Shown: positions 18,117 to 27,090, counted from the stretch's first letter. The stretch: DNA of 64,000 nucleotides from Mesorhizobium sp. Root552 (GCF_001427285.1 NZ_LMFV01000002.1:33280-97279), one strand, 5' to 3'. Numbers and translations: made by a program. Notes: generated by a model not told the origin, from the letters alone.

Positions 18117-18941
18117 TCATTCCGTCGAGCGCGCATCCACGTCCGGCGGCAGTTCGGCCTCCCCTTCCTTCTTGGCCCGGCGCGAATAAGCGCGAACGCT
18201 GAAGGGCAGGAAAAGCAGGTAGACACAGACCGAAACGGTCAGCGTGTACCACGGGTAGCTCACCAGAAGCAGGATGTAGAGCACGACAGCGAGGATGACC
18301 AACAGCATGCGGTCGCCCGGAATCTTCAGGCTCTTGCCCGAATAGACCGGCAGGCGGCTGACCAGCAGGAAGGCAATGATTATCGTAAACGCGGTGCCGA
18401 TGAAGGCTGCGTATCGGGTCGGCTCAAGTCCAAGGAACGCCAGGTAAAGCGGCAGCATCACCACCACTGCCCCGGCAGGAGCCGGCACACCGACAAAATA
18501 TTCTCCCTGCCAGGCGGGGCGGTCGTGATCCTCCTCCAGCACATTGAACCGTGCCAGCCGCATGCCGCAGGCGATCACGAACAGAAGCGCGGCGATCCAG
18601 CCCGGCGACCCGGCCCTGTCGAGCAGGAATGCATAGAGCACCAGCGCGGGCGCGACGCCGAAATTGATAACATCGGCCAGCGAATCCATCTGCGCGCCGA
18701 ACTTGGAAGTGGCCTTGAGCAACCTTGCCAGCCGGCCATCGACGCCGTCGAGGAAAGCAGCGATCAGGACCATCACGACGGCGGATTCGAAGCGATTCTC
18801 GAAAGCAAAACGGATACCCGACAGGCCGGCGCACACGGCCAGAAGCGTGACCAGGTTGGGAAACATCATCCGCAATGGGATTTCACGAATGCGTGGCCCA
18901 CCCGAACCGTGTGCCTCGAATTTCTTGAAAGGGGGTGCCAT
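18117..18941 (-). CDS. pssA: CDP-diacylglycerol--serine O-phosphatidyltransferase
   Basis: Makes phosphatidylserine from CDP-diacylglycerol and serine, in the inner membrane. It has 274 aa and about eight helices. The CDP-alcohol phosphotransferase signature D-G-x2-A-R-x8-G-x3-D-x3-D is visible in D-G-R-L-A-R-L-L-K-A-T-S-K-F-G-A-Q-M-D followed by S-L-A-D. It lies 8 bp downstream of psd in transcription order, so the two consecutive steps to phosphatidylethanolamine are in one operon. Confidence 0.95.
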   Translation of the reverse strand: MAPPFKKFEAHGSGGPRIREIPLRMMFPNLVTLLAVCAGLSGIRFAFENRFESAVVMVLIAAFLDGVDGRLARLLKATSKFGAQMDSLADVINFGVAPALVLYAFLLDRAGSPGWIAALLFVIACGMRLARFNVLEEDHDRPAWQGEYFVGVPAPAGAVVVMLPLYLAFLGLEPTRYAAFIGTAFTIIIAFLLVSRLPVYSGKSLKIPGDRMLLVILAVVLYILLLVSYPWYTLTVSVCVYLLFLPFSVRAYSRRAKKEGEAELPPDVDARSTE

Positions 18942-18949
18942 CGAACCGA

Positions 18950-19648
18950 CTACGACACTCGAACCAAGGGGGCAGATGCCGTACCGCCGAACTCGGCGAT
19001 CACGGTTTCACCCCCAACCGCCGTCTGGCCGATTGCAACGCGCGGCACCGCACCAGCGGGCAGATAAACGTCAACGCGCGAGCCAAAGCGGATCAGGCCG
19101 AAGCGCTCGCCGATGGCAATCGCGGTGCCGCTTTCAGCCCAGCAGACGATACGGCGCGCGACCAACCCGGCGACCTGCACGGCAGCAACGGTGCCATTGG
19201 GGCTGTCGATGACGAGGCCGTTGCGCTCGTTTTCAGTGCTGGCCTTGTCGAGTTCGGCGTTCAGGAACTGGCCGGGCCGATGCTCGATGCGGCTGATGCG
19301 GCCACGCACCGGGGCGCGGTTCACATGGCAGGAAAACACGTTCATGAACACCGAGATGCGCGTCATTTCCTCGCCGCCGAGGCCAAGTTCGCGCGGCGGA
19401 ATGGCCGGACCGACAGCAGACACCACACCGTCTGCGGGGCTGATCACCAGCTTGTCATCGACAGGCGTGACACGCTCGGGATCGCGGAAGAAGTAGATGC
19501 ACCAGGCAGTGAGGATGAGGCAGATCCAGAACAGGAACGTCGAGAAATAGCCGAGGACAAGCGTCACCGCCGCAAAGATGGCGATGAACGGATAGCCTTC
19601 GCGATGGATCGGAACGAACACGTTTCGGATCGTATCGGCAAGTTGCAT
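18950..19648 (-). CDS. psd: Phosphatidylserine decarboxylase
   Basis: Pyruvoyl enzyme that converts phosphatidylserine to phosphatidylethanolamine. It has 232 aa, the short alphaproteobacterial type. A membrane segment lies at about residues 20-55, then F-F-R-D-P-E-R, S-P-A-D-G-V-V, C-H-V-N-R-A-P and the self-cleavage motif R-F-G-S-R-V-D, whose Ser becomes the pyruvoyl group. It is the first gene of the psd-pssA operon, and the divergent neighbour is the chromate-resistance operon. Confidence 0.95.
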   Translation of the reverse strand: MQLADTIRNVFVPIHREGYPFIAIFAAVTLVLGYFSTFLFWICLILTAWCIYFFRDPERVTPVDDKLVISPADGVVSAVGPAIPPRELGLGGEEMTRISVFMNVFSCHVNRAPVRGRISRIEHRPGQFLNAELDKASTENERNGLVIDSPNGTVAAVQVAGLVARRIVCWAESGTAIAIGERFGLIRFGSRVDVYLPAGAVPRVAIGQTAVGGETVIAEFGGTASAPLVRVS

Positions 19649-19777
19649 CGAGTCGGCACCGGGTCCGTTTCAGGTGCGGCCTGTCTAGCGGAAACGATCC
19701 CGCGCCGCAACGCGGCAATCGGACCGACAAAACTCATTCGCTTGACAATAACGGTTATCGGCGTGATTGAATCACTT

Positions 19778-19801
19778 CATGGGGATTGCGATCTCCCCAT
19801 G
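19778..19801 (+). promoter_or_regulatory. Inverted repeat upstream of the chromate operon
   Basis: CATGGGGA (19778-19785) and TCCCCATG (19794-19801) are perfect inverted copies with 8 bp between, centred about 65 bp before the ChrB start. TTGACA at 19743-19748 could be a -35 element upstream. It could be an operator for ChrB or another regulator, or a leader hairpin; no experimental basis. Confidence 0.4.
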
Positions 19802-19854
19802 AGGCTACGGCCCAAGAATCGCGTCCAGAAACCCGAGAACCGGAAGGACGCGTC

Positions 19855-20676
19855 ATGTCATCTCCAACCACCATTTCCATTGAAAAGCTTGCCCGCCTTG
19901 TCGGTACGCCGCATTGCCCCGCACTCATCGACGTGCGCAACGATGAGGATTTCGCCCTCGATCCAAGGCTGATCCCCGGATCGCAGCGCCGCAGCCATCT
20001 CGACGTGCTCGACTGGTCCTCGCAGTTCGTCGGGCGCTCTGCGATCGTGATTTGCCAGAAGGGATTGAAGCTCAGCCACGGCACGGCGGCCTGGCTGCGC
20101 CATCGCGGCATCTCGTCCGACAGCCTCGAAGGCGGATTTGAAGCCTGGATCTCAGCCGGACTGCCGGCCGTGCCCCTGGCCAAGCTGCCGAGACTTGACC
20201 GCGAAGGCCATACCGTCTGGGTGACGAGGGCCCGGCCCAAGATCGACCGGATCGCCTGCCCCTGGCTCATTCGCCGCTTTGTCGACCCGGACGCGGTGTT
20301 TCTCTATGTCGCACCGTCGGAGGTTGTGGCTGTCGGAGAGCGCTTCAAGGCGGAGCCATTCGACATAGAAGATGTTTTCTGGAGCCATCGCGGCGAACTG
20401 TGCACCTTCGATGTGATGGTCGAGGAGTTCGGGCTGGCCACCGAACCCTTGCTCCGGCTGGCTGCCATCGTTCGCGCCGCCGACACCGCCAGGCTCGACC
20501 TCGCGCCTGAAGCGTCCGGACTGCTTGCCGCGTCGCTCGGGCTTTCGCGCATGTATGTGGACGACCTCGAACAGCTTGCAGCCGGTCTTACGCTCTATGA
20601 CGCGTTCTACAGGTGGTGCAGGGATGCTACCGAGGAAACGCACAATTGGCCCACGGCCAAGAAGCCGGGAGCGTGA
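19855..20676 (+). CDS. chrB: Rhodanese-ChrB fusion, chromate resistance protein
   Basis: 273-aa protein. Residues about 8-120 form a rhodanese-like domain (A-L-I-D-V-R-N near residue 23; candidate active Cys C67 in V-I-C-Q-K-G). Residues about 125-265 are the ChrB C-terminal domain (P-K-I-D-R-I-A-C-P-W-L-I-R-R-F, F-D-I-E-D-V-F-W-S-H-R-G). ChrB proteins sense chromate or regulate the efflux gene; what the rhodanese part adds is unknown. The ATG at 19855 follows GGAAGGAC; the upstream in-frame ATG at 19786 sits in the inverted repeat and lacks a ribosome-binding site. chrA starts 1 bp after the stop. Confidence 0.85.
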   Translation: MSSPTTISIEKLARLVGTPHCPALIDVRNDEDFALDPRLIPGSQRRSHLDVLDWSSQFVGRSAIVICQKGLKLSHGTAAWLRHRGISSDSLEGGFEAWISAGLPAVPLAKLPRLDREGHTVWVTRARPKIDRIACPWLIRRFVDPDAVFLYVAPSEVVAVGERFKAEPFDIEDVFWSHRGELCTFDVMVEEFGLATEPLLRLAAIVRAADTARLDLAPEASGLLAASLGLSRMYVDDLEQLAAGLTLYDAFYRWCRDATEETHNWPTAKKPGA

Positions 20677-20677
20677 G

Positions 20678-22087
20678 ATGAGCGAGATTTCCGCGTCGGC
20701 GCTTCGCTCCGGCCTGCCCTCCTCCGGCGGGCACGGCATCGCCTTCTCGGAGGCCGTCAAAGTCTGGGTCCGAGTCGCCGCCTTGAGCTTCGGCGGACCT
20801 GCCGGGCAGATCGCGGTCATGCACCGCATCCTGGTCGACGAAAAGCGCTGGATCGGCGAAAACAGGTTCCTGCACGCGTTGAACTACTGCATGCTTCTGC
20901 CTGGACCGGAGGCGCAGCAATTGGCCATCTATATCGGCTGGCTGCTGCACAAGACCAAGGGCGGCCTCGTTGCCGGCACGTTGTTCGTGCTGCCCGGCTT
21001 CCTGTCGATCCTGGCGCTCAGCTACGTCTACGCCGCATTTGGCAATGTCGGCATCGTCGAGGGCCTGTTCTTCGGTCTCAAGGCGGCGGTCTTGGCAATC
21101 GTCCTACAGGCCGTGGCGCGCATCGGCCAACGCGCGCTCAGGAACCCGATGATGATTGCCATCGAGGTTGCCGCCTTCGTCGCGATCTTCTTCTTCGCGA
21201 TCCCGTTTCCGTTGATCATCCTTGCAGCCGGGCTGATCGGCTTTGTCGGCGGGCGCTCGGGCTCACCCCTGTTTCGCGTCGGCGGCGGGCACAAGAGCGC
21301 CGGTAAAATACTGGCCGACGCCGATTCAGCGCTGGGCGAACACACGCCCGCCCATGCGCGCCCCAACTGGGCGTGGTCGCTCAAGATATCCAGCGTGTTT
21401 TTGGCCTTGTGGCTGCTGCCGGTAGTTCTGCTGATCGTGTTTCTCGGGTTCGACAACGTCTTCAGCCAGATCGCGATCTTCTTCAGCAAGATGGCGATGG
21501 TGACGTTCGGCGGTGCCTATGCGGTGCTGGCCTATGTCGCGCAACAGGCCGTCGAGCACTATCACTGGCTGCAACCGGGCGAAATGCTGGATGGCCTCGG
21601 CATGGCGGAAACGACGCCCGGACCACTGATCCAGGTTGTGCAGTTCGTCGGCTTCATGGGCGCATATCGAGGTGCGGGAACCCTCGATCCCATGCTGGCG
21701 GCGACCCTTGCCGCCATACTGACCACCTGGGTAACGTTCGTGCCTTGCTTTTTGTGGATTTTCCTGGGCGCTCCGTTCATCGAGGTGCTGCGCGGCAACA
21801 AGGCCCTGACCGGGGCGTTGTCGGCGATCACGGCCGCCGTAGTGGGCGTAATCATGAACCTTGCCGTATGGTTCGCCCTGCACGTCCTGTTTGGCCATGT
21901 CGATAAATGGCAAGGTTACGGATTTGCGGTCAACGTGCCCGTCTGGCAGTCCGTGCAGATTCCAGCCGTCATCCTGACGCTGGCGGCAATTTTGGCGACG
22001 TTCCGCTTCGGCGCCAGAATGATCCCGACACTTGCCGCCTGCTCGCTTGCGGGCATGCTGTTTTACATCGCCAGCGGAAGGATTTGA
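20678..22087 (+). CDS. chrA: Chromate efflux transporter ChrA
   Basis: 469-aa long-chain CHR-family antiporter that pumps chromate out of the cell. It shows both halves of the duplicated family: S-F-G-G-P-A-G-Q-I-A-V-M in the first, and T-F-G-G-A-Y-A-V-L-A-Y plus P-G-P-L-I-Q-V-V-Q-F-V-G-F in the second, with about ten helices. Stop and start of chrB/chrA are one base apart (TGA-G-ATG), so translation is coupled. Converges on the YCII-like gene with 6 bp between. Confidence 0.93.
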   Translation: MSEISASALRSGLPSSGGHGIAFSEAVKVWVRVAALSFGGPAGQIAVMHRILVDEKRWIGENRFLHALNYCMLLPGPEAQQLAIYIGWLLHKTKGGLVAGTLFVLPGFLSILALSYVYAAFGNVGIVEGLFFGLKAAVLAIVLQAVARIGQRALRNPMMIAIEVAAFVAIFFFAIPFPLIILAAGLIGFVGGRSGSPLFRVGGGHKSAGKILADADSALGEHTPAHARPNWAWSLKISSVFLALWLLPVVLLIVFLGFDNVFSQIAIFFSKMAMVTFGGAYAVLAYVAQQAVEHYHWLQPGEMLDGLGMAETTPGPLIQVVQFVGFMGAYRGAGTLDPMLAATLAAILTTWVTFVPCFLWIFLGAPFIEVLRGNKALTGALSAITAAVVGVIMNLAVWFALHVLFGHVDKWQGYGFAVNVPVWQSVQIPAVILTLAAILATFRFGARMIPTLAACSLAGMLFYIASGRI

Positions 22088-22093
22088 CCTTCG

Positions 22094-22471
22094 TCACGAT
22101 CCCGCATCAAGGGGCGTGCCGGGCAGATAAAGCAGCACCGGCCTGATTTCGTAGACGGCGGTGGGGTTGGCGCGGCGCAGGTCGCGCGCGGCCTCGATTG
22201 CCGCATCGCGCGTTTCGCAATCCACCACATAGAAACCCAGCAACTGTTCCTTGGTTTCGGCAAATGGTCCATCGAGCACCATGCCTTCGCCCGGCCCGCG
22301 CAGCGTGCAGGCTTCATGCGTGGAGTTCAGCCTGGCCGCCGGCCCAAGCGTCCTTGCGCGAGTCAACCGGTCATGGATCTTGTGCAGCTCCGTCATAAGG
22401 GCCGCATCCTCTTGCGGCGACCATGATTCGACGATCTCTTCGACATGGTAGGCAAGGATTGCGTAGTACAT
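22094..22471 (-). CDS. YCII/DGPF-domain protein
   Basis: 125-aa cytoplasmic protein of the YCII-related family, with the D-G-P-F-A-E-T-K-E-Q-L-L-G-F motif in the middle. Such proteins have a ferredoxin-like fold and often sit beside ECF sigma genes; function is unknown. There is no sigma gene beside it here. The N-terminus (M-Y-Y-A-I-L-A-Y-H) matches the family start. Confidence 0.82.
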   Translation of the reverse strand: MYYAILAYHVEEIVESWSPQEDAALMTELHKIHDRLTRARTLGPAARLNSTHEACTLRGPGEGMVLDGPFAETKEQLLGFYVVDCETRDAAIEAARDLRRANPTAVYEIRPVLLYLPGTPLDAGS

Positions 22472-22557
22472 CGAATATGCCCTTCGTCATGTACGCCGGC
22501 GCAGGCCTCAGCATGCCGACTATCGCATCCGATGTGCGATGATCCAACCCCCGGCTA

Positions 22558-24450
22558 TCAGTCTTGCGACACCTCCGACGTGCGCCGCCGCACGATGACG
22601 CCAAGTTCGTCGGTTTCGCGGGCGATGCGCAGCCGCTCTTCCGCCTCGGTCGCCTCGCGCTGGCGGTCCCACATCGAGGCATAGAGGCCATGTTCGCGCA
22701 TCAGCGCCGCATGGGTGCCGCGCTCCGCGATCTGGCCATCCTTCAAAACGATGATCTCGTCGGCGGAGATAACCGTCGAAAGCCGGTGCGCGATCACGAT
22801 GGTGGTGCGCCCCTTGCTGACCAGATCAAGCGCGGCCTGGATTTCCTGCTCGGTATGGCTGTCCAACGCCGAGGTCGCCTCGTCCAGAATGAGGATCGGC
22901 GGTGCTTTCAGGATCGTGCGGGCAATCGCAACGCGCTGCTTTTCACCGCCAGACAGCTTCAGGCCGCGTTCGCCCACCATGGTGCGGTAGCCTTCCGGCA
23001 GGCGCTCGATGAACGGCCCGATCTGCGCCAGTTCGGCGGCCTTGCGCACATCTTCCTCGCTGGCTCCCGTGCGGCCGTAACGGATGTTGTAGGCGATGGT
23101 GTCGTTGAAGAGCACGGTATCCTGCGGCACCATGCCAATGGCGGCGCGCAGGCTTTCCTGCGTCACGTCACGGATGTCCTGGCCGTCGATCAGCACCGCG
23201 CCCGACTGGATGTCGTAGAAGCGGAACAACAAGCGCGAGATGGTCGATTTGCCCGCGCCCGAGGGGCCGACAATGGCCACCGTCTTGCCCGCCGGCACCT
23301 CGAAGCTCACGCCTTTCAGGATCTTGCGGTTTTCCTCATAGGCGAAATGGACATCGCGGAACTCGACCTTGCCCAGACCGACCCCGAGGTCCGTTGCGCC
23401 GGGCTTGTCGATCACCTCCTGCCTGACGTCGAGCAGGTCGAACATCTGCTCGATATCGGTGAGGCCCTGGCGGATTTCGCGGTAGATGAAGCCGATGAAG
23501 TTAAGCGGTATCGAAAGCTGCATCAGCATGGCGTTGATGAAGACGAAGTCGCCAACGGTCTGCGTTCCGGCCTGTACCTCCAGTGCGGACATCGCCATCA
23601 CCACGGTCATGCCGATGCCGAAGATCACGCCCTGGCCGAAGTTCAGCCAGCCGAGCGAAGTCCAGATGCGGGTGGCTGCGATTTCGTAGCGGGCCATGGA
23701 GCGGTCGAAGCGCTCGGCTTCCATCGCCTCGTTGCCGAAATATTTCACCGTCTCGAAATTGAGCAGGGAATCTATGGCCTTGGTGTTTGCGTCGGTATCG
23801 CTGTCGTTCATGTCGCGGCGGATATCGATGCGCCAATCACTCGCCCGCACCGTGAACCATGTGTAGATCCATACCGTCACCGCGACCACAGCCACATATT
23901 TCCAGCCATAGGCGGAAGCGAAGATGCCAGCCGTGAGGCCGAACTCCAGTATGGTCGGCAATGTATTCAGCACCGTAAAACGCACGATGGTCTCGATGCC
24001 CTTGGTGCCCCGCTCGATGATGCGCGAGAGACCGCCGGTACGCCGTTCCAGATGGAAGCGCAGTGACAACTGATGCATGTGGACGAAGGTGCGATAGGCA
24101 AGCTGGCGCACTGCATGCTGGCCAACGCGAGCGAAAAGCGCATCCCGCAACTGATTGAACGCAAGTTGCACGACGCGCACGATGTTGTAGGCCACGACCA
24201 GCATGACAGGCGCGAGCAGGAACGCAGGCAGCGGCGGCGTGGACTTGGCGTCGCCGGCCAGCGCATCCGTCGCCCATTTGAAGAAATAAGGCCCGGCCAC
24301 CAATGTCAGCTTGGCGGCGACGAGAAGCACACTCGCCCAGATGACGCGCGCCTTGAGGTCGGCGCGATCTGCCGGCCACATATAGGGCCAGAGATTTACC
24401 AGCGTCTTGAAGGTTGAGCCGGAATCGGCGGAAACGGTCTTGTCAGCCAC
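22558..24450 (-). CDS. ABC exporter of the Atm1/HMT1 family
   Basis: 630-aa half-transporter. Residues about 30-330 form six membrane helices with the Atm1-type stretch R-F-H-L-E-R-R-T-G-G-L-S-R. Then comes the ATPase with Walker A G-P-S-G-A-G-K-S-T, signature L-S-G-G-E-K-Q-R and Walker B I-L-I-L-D-E-A-T. Atm1 relatives export glutathione-linked sulfur or heavy-metal compounds; bacterial members protect against metals. The ArsR-type regulator is 51 bp upstream on the same strand, which supports a metal or metalloid role over a purely Fe-S role. Confidence 0.88.
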   Translation of the reverse strand: MADKTVSADSGSTFKTLVNLWPYMWPADRADLKARVIWASVLLVAAKLTLVAGPYFFKWATDALAGDAKSTPPLPAFLLAPVMLVVAYNIVRVVQLAFNQLRDALFARVGQHAVRQLAYRTFVHMHQLSLRFHLERRTGGLSRIIERGTKGIETIVRFTVLNTLPTILEFGLTAGIFASAYGWKYVAVVAVTVWIYTWFTVRASDWRIDIRRDMNDSDTDANTKAIDSLLNFETVKYFGNEAMEAERFDRSMARYEIAATRIWTSLGWLNFGQGVIFGIGMTVVMAMSALEVQAGTQTVGDFVFINAMLMQLSIPLNFIGFIYREIRQGLTDIEQMFDLLDVRQEVIDKPGATDLGVGLGKVEFRDVHFAYEENRKILKGVSFEVPAGKTVAIVGPSGAGKSTISRLLFRFYDIQSGAVLIDGQDIRDVTQESLRAAIGMVPQDTVLFNDTIAYNIRYGRTGASEEDVRKAAELAQIGPFIERLPEGYRTMVGERGLKLSGGEKQRVAIARTILKAPPILILDEATSALDSHTEQEIQAALDLVSKGRTTIVIAHRLSTVISADEIIVLKDGQIAERGTHAALMREHGLYASMWDRQREATEAEERLRIARETDELGVIVRRRTSEVSQD

Positions 24451-24501
24451 GATTGTTTGCCTTGCAGAAAGCGTTCGCTTTGCGGGGTAAGGATGCTGTC
24501 T

Positions 24502-24825
24502 TCAACAGCAGGACTTGGTGAAGGTCGCAAGCGCGCCTGAAATCGCGGCAAGCTGCTCCCTGTTGACGGCATAGCGGGAACGCTGGCCGTCCGCCTCGAA
24601 GCGGACAAGGCCCACCGCGACCAGTATTTTCAGGTGCTGCGACACCGTCGATTGCGCGAGGTCGAGCCGTTCGACCACCTGACCACAACAGCACGACCGG
24701 TGCGCCGCAAGATGACGCAGGATTTCGATGCGCGCAGGATGGGCCAATGCCGCCAGCTTGGCCGCAAGCGCGGCTGCATCCGCCGCAGCGGAATGCGTCG
24801 TGTCATCCAGAAGGGACATATTCAT
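24502..24825 (-). CDS. ArsR/SmtB-family regulator with Cys-rich sensor site
   Basis: 107-aa winged-helix repressor. The recognition helix is Q-S-T-V-S-Q-H-L-K-I-L. Just before it, C45-C46-C47-G replaces the ELCVCD-type metal box of ArsR, and two more cysteines (C106, C107) end the protein, so thiophilic metals or As(III)/Sb(III) are plausible inducers. The start is ATG 24825, with 24819 as alternative; no ribosome-binding site precedes either. The start lies inside a 35-bp palindrome that is probably its own operator, suggesting a short-leader or leaderless mRNA. The Atm1-type exporter follows. Confidence 0.87.
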   Translation of the reverse strand: MNMSLLDDTTHSAAADAAALAAKLAALAHPARIEILRHLAAHRSCCCGQVVERLDLAQSTVSQHLKILVAVGLVRFEADGQRSRYAVNREQLAAISGALATFTKSCC

Positions 24826-24852
24826 CGTTTATCGTCGATATACGATGAATAT
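24818..24852. promoter_or_regulatory. 35-bp palindromic operator over the arsR start codon
   Basis: ATATTCATCGT (24818-24828) and ACGATGAATAT (24842-24852) are perfect 11-bp inverted repeats. The 13-bp centre is itself symmetrical (ATCG-T-CGAT), so 32 of 35 positions match the reverse complement. On the minus strand the ATG of the ArsR gene lies at its downstream edge. ArsR-family operators are typically such AT-rich dyads. A possible -35 (TTGCCG, minus strand, about 24858-24863) lies just outside. Confidence 0.75.
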
Positions 24853-24926
24853 CTTTCCGGCAAGTGCTGATGCCGCGAAATTCCATGCCCGTGTTGAGAA
24901 AACGCCGGACAACTGCTCAGGCAGAT

Positions 24927-26366
24927 TTACTGCTGCTGGGCAGGGTTCGTGGTGATCTGGTCGCCCATCGCCTTATAGTCGGCAGCCTCACCTTCCTTGG
25001 ACTTTTCAGGCACCTTGAATACCTGTCCCGGCCAGATGCGGTCCGGGTCGGCGATCTGCTCCTGATTGGCGAGATAGATGGTCGAGTAGCGCACACCATG
25101 ACCGTAGACACGGCGCGAGATACGCCAGAGCGTATCGCCGCGACGGATGATGACTGCGCTGTCGACATGCTCGAGCTTGGGCGCAACGGTGGTCGCCGGC
25201 GCTTCGGTGGGCGCGGCGGCGGCCGTTTCCGCCGGCTTCTGCTCGCCCGATGCGGCCGGCGCTGTCGCAGGCGCTGCGGCGGCTGTTTCCGCCGGCTTGG
25301 TTTCGGTCGTGGCCGGAGCGGCTGGCGCAACGGCTGCGATCGATTCACCCGGCTCTCTCTGGAACGGCACGGTGGCGCGAACGACGACCTTGGCGCCGTC
25401 GGCATCGAGCCCATCGACCCGTATTGTGTATTCGCCCACAGGCAGGTCGCGCGCCGCTTCGATCAGGAAGTGACCGTCAGGCGAAGTCACGGCATCGCCG
25501 AGCAGGATTTCATTGGCATAGGCGCGCACCTTGCGGCCAGGATCGGCAAGGCCTGCAATAAAGACCTTGCTGCCATCGATCTCGACCGCTTCAACAACGA
25601 CCTTTGCTCCCGGAACAGGCGTTACGGGCGTTTCCGGCGCCGCAGCGTTGCCGGTGGCGGAAGGTGCTGCCGGCGCAGTGCTGATCGGCGCTTCGGTAGA
25701 ACTGGGTTGCGCCTGCGGCGTCTCGGCCTGGGCTTCGGGCTTTGGAACAGTCAGGAGTTCGGCGGGCTTGCCGGGTTCCTCGACCATGGCGAGCACTTGC
25801 CCGCCAGCCTGCTCTGGAACCGAGACCACGGCGGTCTGCGTCGAAGTGGCAACGACGTTGTCCGGCGCGGTGGAGCGCAGCACGATCTGGTAGTTGCCCG
25901 GCTTCAGCGGGTCATCGAGCACGATGGCGAAGGCACCATCGGCACCTGCCGTGGTTTCGCCAAGAACGGTGGAGCCGTGAACGATCTCGACCTTGGCGTT
26001 GGGGGCTGCGTTGCCGGCGATGACGACCGAGCCATTTCCCTCGACACGCACGACATCGAAGGTCGGCGCTACCACGCCAGCGGGAGCCGGCTGCGTGGCG
26101 CCAGCGGCATCGCCCTCGGGGGCCGCCGGCTTCATGGCATCCGCGGCCGGAGCCATGGCGTTGGAATCGGCGGCCGGAAGCCGCGGCTGCGTCCCGGTGG
26201 AAGTGGCCGGCGCCTGCTCAGGGGTTGCGGGCTGGGAGAGCGATGCAACGTCTGCTGGCGGTGGATTGAGATAGGGGTCAAGGGCACCTGAAACGTAGGC
26301 CACCCCTGCCGCGGCGACAGAGCCGCCAACCGCAAACAGAAAAGCCTTCAACGGTGTAATTGCCAT
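24927..26366 (-). CDS. LysM-domain envelope protein with Ala/Pro-rich linkers
   Basis: 479-aa protein. A single N-terminal hydrophobic anchor (about residues 5-25, L-K-A-F-L-F-A-V-G-G-S-V-A-A-A-G) is followed by Ala/Pro/Thr-rich linkers separating two Ig-like (bacterial Ig/Big-type) segments (around residues 85-180 and 215-320). A C-terminal LysM follows: I-I-R-R-G-D-T-L-W-R-I-S to V-F-K-V-P. It probably binds peptidoglycan from the inner membrane. The ATG at 26366 follows AGGGGC; the longer frame from 26471 begins without support. Divergent from the LOG gene. Confidence 0.83.
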   Translation of the reverse strand: MAITPLKAFLFAVGGSVAAAGVAYVSGALDPYLNPPPADVASLSQPATPEQAPATSTGTQPRLPAADSNAMAPAADAMKPAAPEGDAAGATQPAPAGVVAPTFDVVRVEGNGSVVIAGNAAPNAKVEIVHGSTVLGETTAGADGAFAIVLDDPLKPGNYQIVLRSTAPDNVVATSTQTAVVSVPEQAGGQVLAMVEEPGKPAELLTVPKPEAQAETPQAQPSSTEAPISTAPAAPSATGNAAAPETPVTPVPGAKVVVEAVEIDGSKVFIAGLADPGRKVRAYANEILLGDAVTSPDGHFLIEAARDLPVGEYTIRVDGLDADGAKVVVRATVPFQREPGESIAAVAPAAPATTETKPAETAAAAPATAPAASGEQKPAETAAAAPTEAPATTVAPKLEHVDSAVIIRRGDTLWRISRRVYGHGVRYSTIYLANQEQIADPDRIWPGQVFKVPEKSKEGEAADYKAMGDQITTNPAQQQ

Positions 26367-26478
26367 ATTGTTCTTGCCCCTTAGCCACCTAACGCGGTCT
26401 ACCCTGTTTTGCGGAAACCGACAAGAAAAGACCGCATTGGACTTGACCGCCGCCGCCGCCCCTAGCACCAATCATTTC

Positions 26479-27090
26479 ATGAACACGATTCGATCCGTCT
26501 GTGTCTATTGCGGCTCATCTCCCGGGCGCGATGCGGCCTATCTCGAAGCGGGGCATCTTCTCGGCCGTTCGATTGCGCTCTCGGGCCTGCGCCTCATCTA
26601 TGGCGGCGGCACCAAGGGCATCATGGGTGCGGTAGCCGACGGCGCTATCCGTGCGGGCGGCAAGGTCACCGGCATCATTCCGCGCTTCCTGATGAACAAG
26701 GAAGCGACCGAAACGGCGCTCGACCGGCTGGACGAGGTCGTCATCACCGACAACATGCACCAGCGCAAGCAGAAGATGTTCGAAGAATCCGACGCCTTTG
26801 TGGCGCTGCCCGGCGGCATCGGCACGGTCGAGGAAATCGTCGAGATCATGACCTGGGCCCAGCTCGGCCACCACCGCAAGCCGATGGTGTTCGGCAACAT
26901 CAAGGGTTTCTGGGATCCGATGCTGTCGCTGATCGCGCATATGGCAAGCGAAGGCTTCATCCATACCGCACATCAGGTCAGGCCCATCGTCGTCAACGAG
27001 GCCGGAGCCATCGTGGCCGCGATCCTGGCCGCCGCCTCGGTCGCGGACGGCCCTGCCGAAGGCGTGCCTTCGCTTATTGAGAAGATGTGA
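26479..27090 (+). CDS. LOG-family protein (TIGR00730)
   Basis: 203-aa protein of the LOG family, nucleoside 5'-monophosphate phosphoribohydrolases; plant-associated members release free cytokinins, others act in nucleotide turnover. Motifs: C-V-Y-C-G-S-S-P-G near the N-terminus, Y-G-G-G-T-K-G-I-M-G and the catalytic P-G-G-I-G-T-V-E-E. The ATG at 26479 fits the family start but has a weak ribosome-binding site; an in-frame start at 26368 exists. Ends 4 bp from the converging rarD gene. Confidence 0.9.
   Translation: MNTIRSVCVYCGSSPGRDAAYLEAGHLLGRSIALSGLRLIYGGGTKGIMGAVADGAIRAGGKVTGIIPRFLMNKEATETALDRLDEVVITDNMHQRKQKMFEESDAFVALPGGIGTVEEIVEIMTWAQLGHHRKPMVFGNIKGFWDPMLSLIAHMASEGFIHTAHQVRPIVVNEAGAIVAAILAAASVADGPAEGVPSLIEKM

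Noticed and set aside
22564..24066. 500-aa + strand open frame opposite the Atm1 gene
   Set aside because: Antisense shadow of the ABC exporter.
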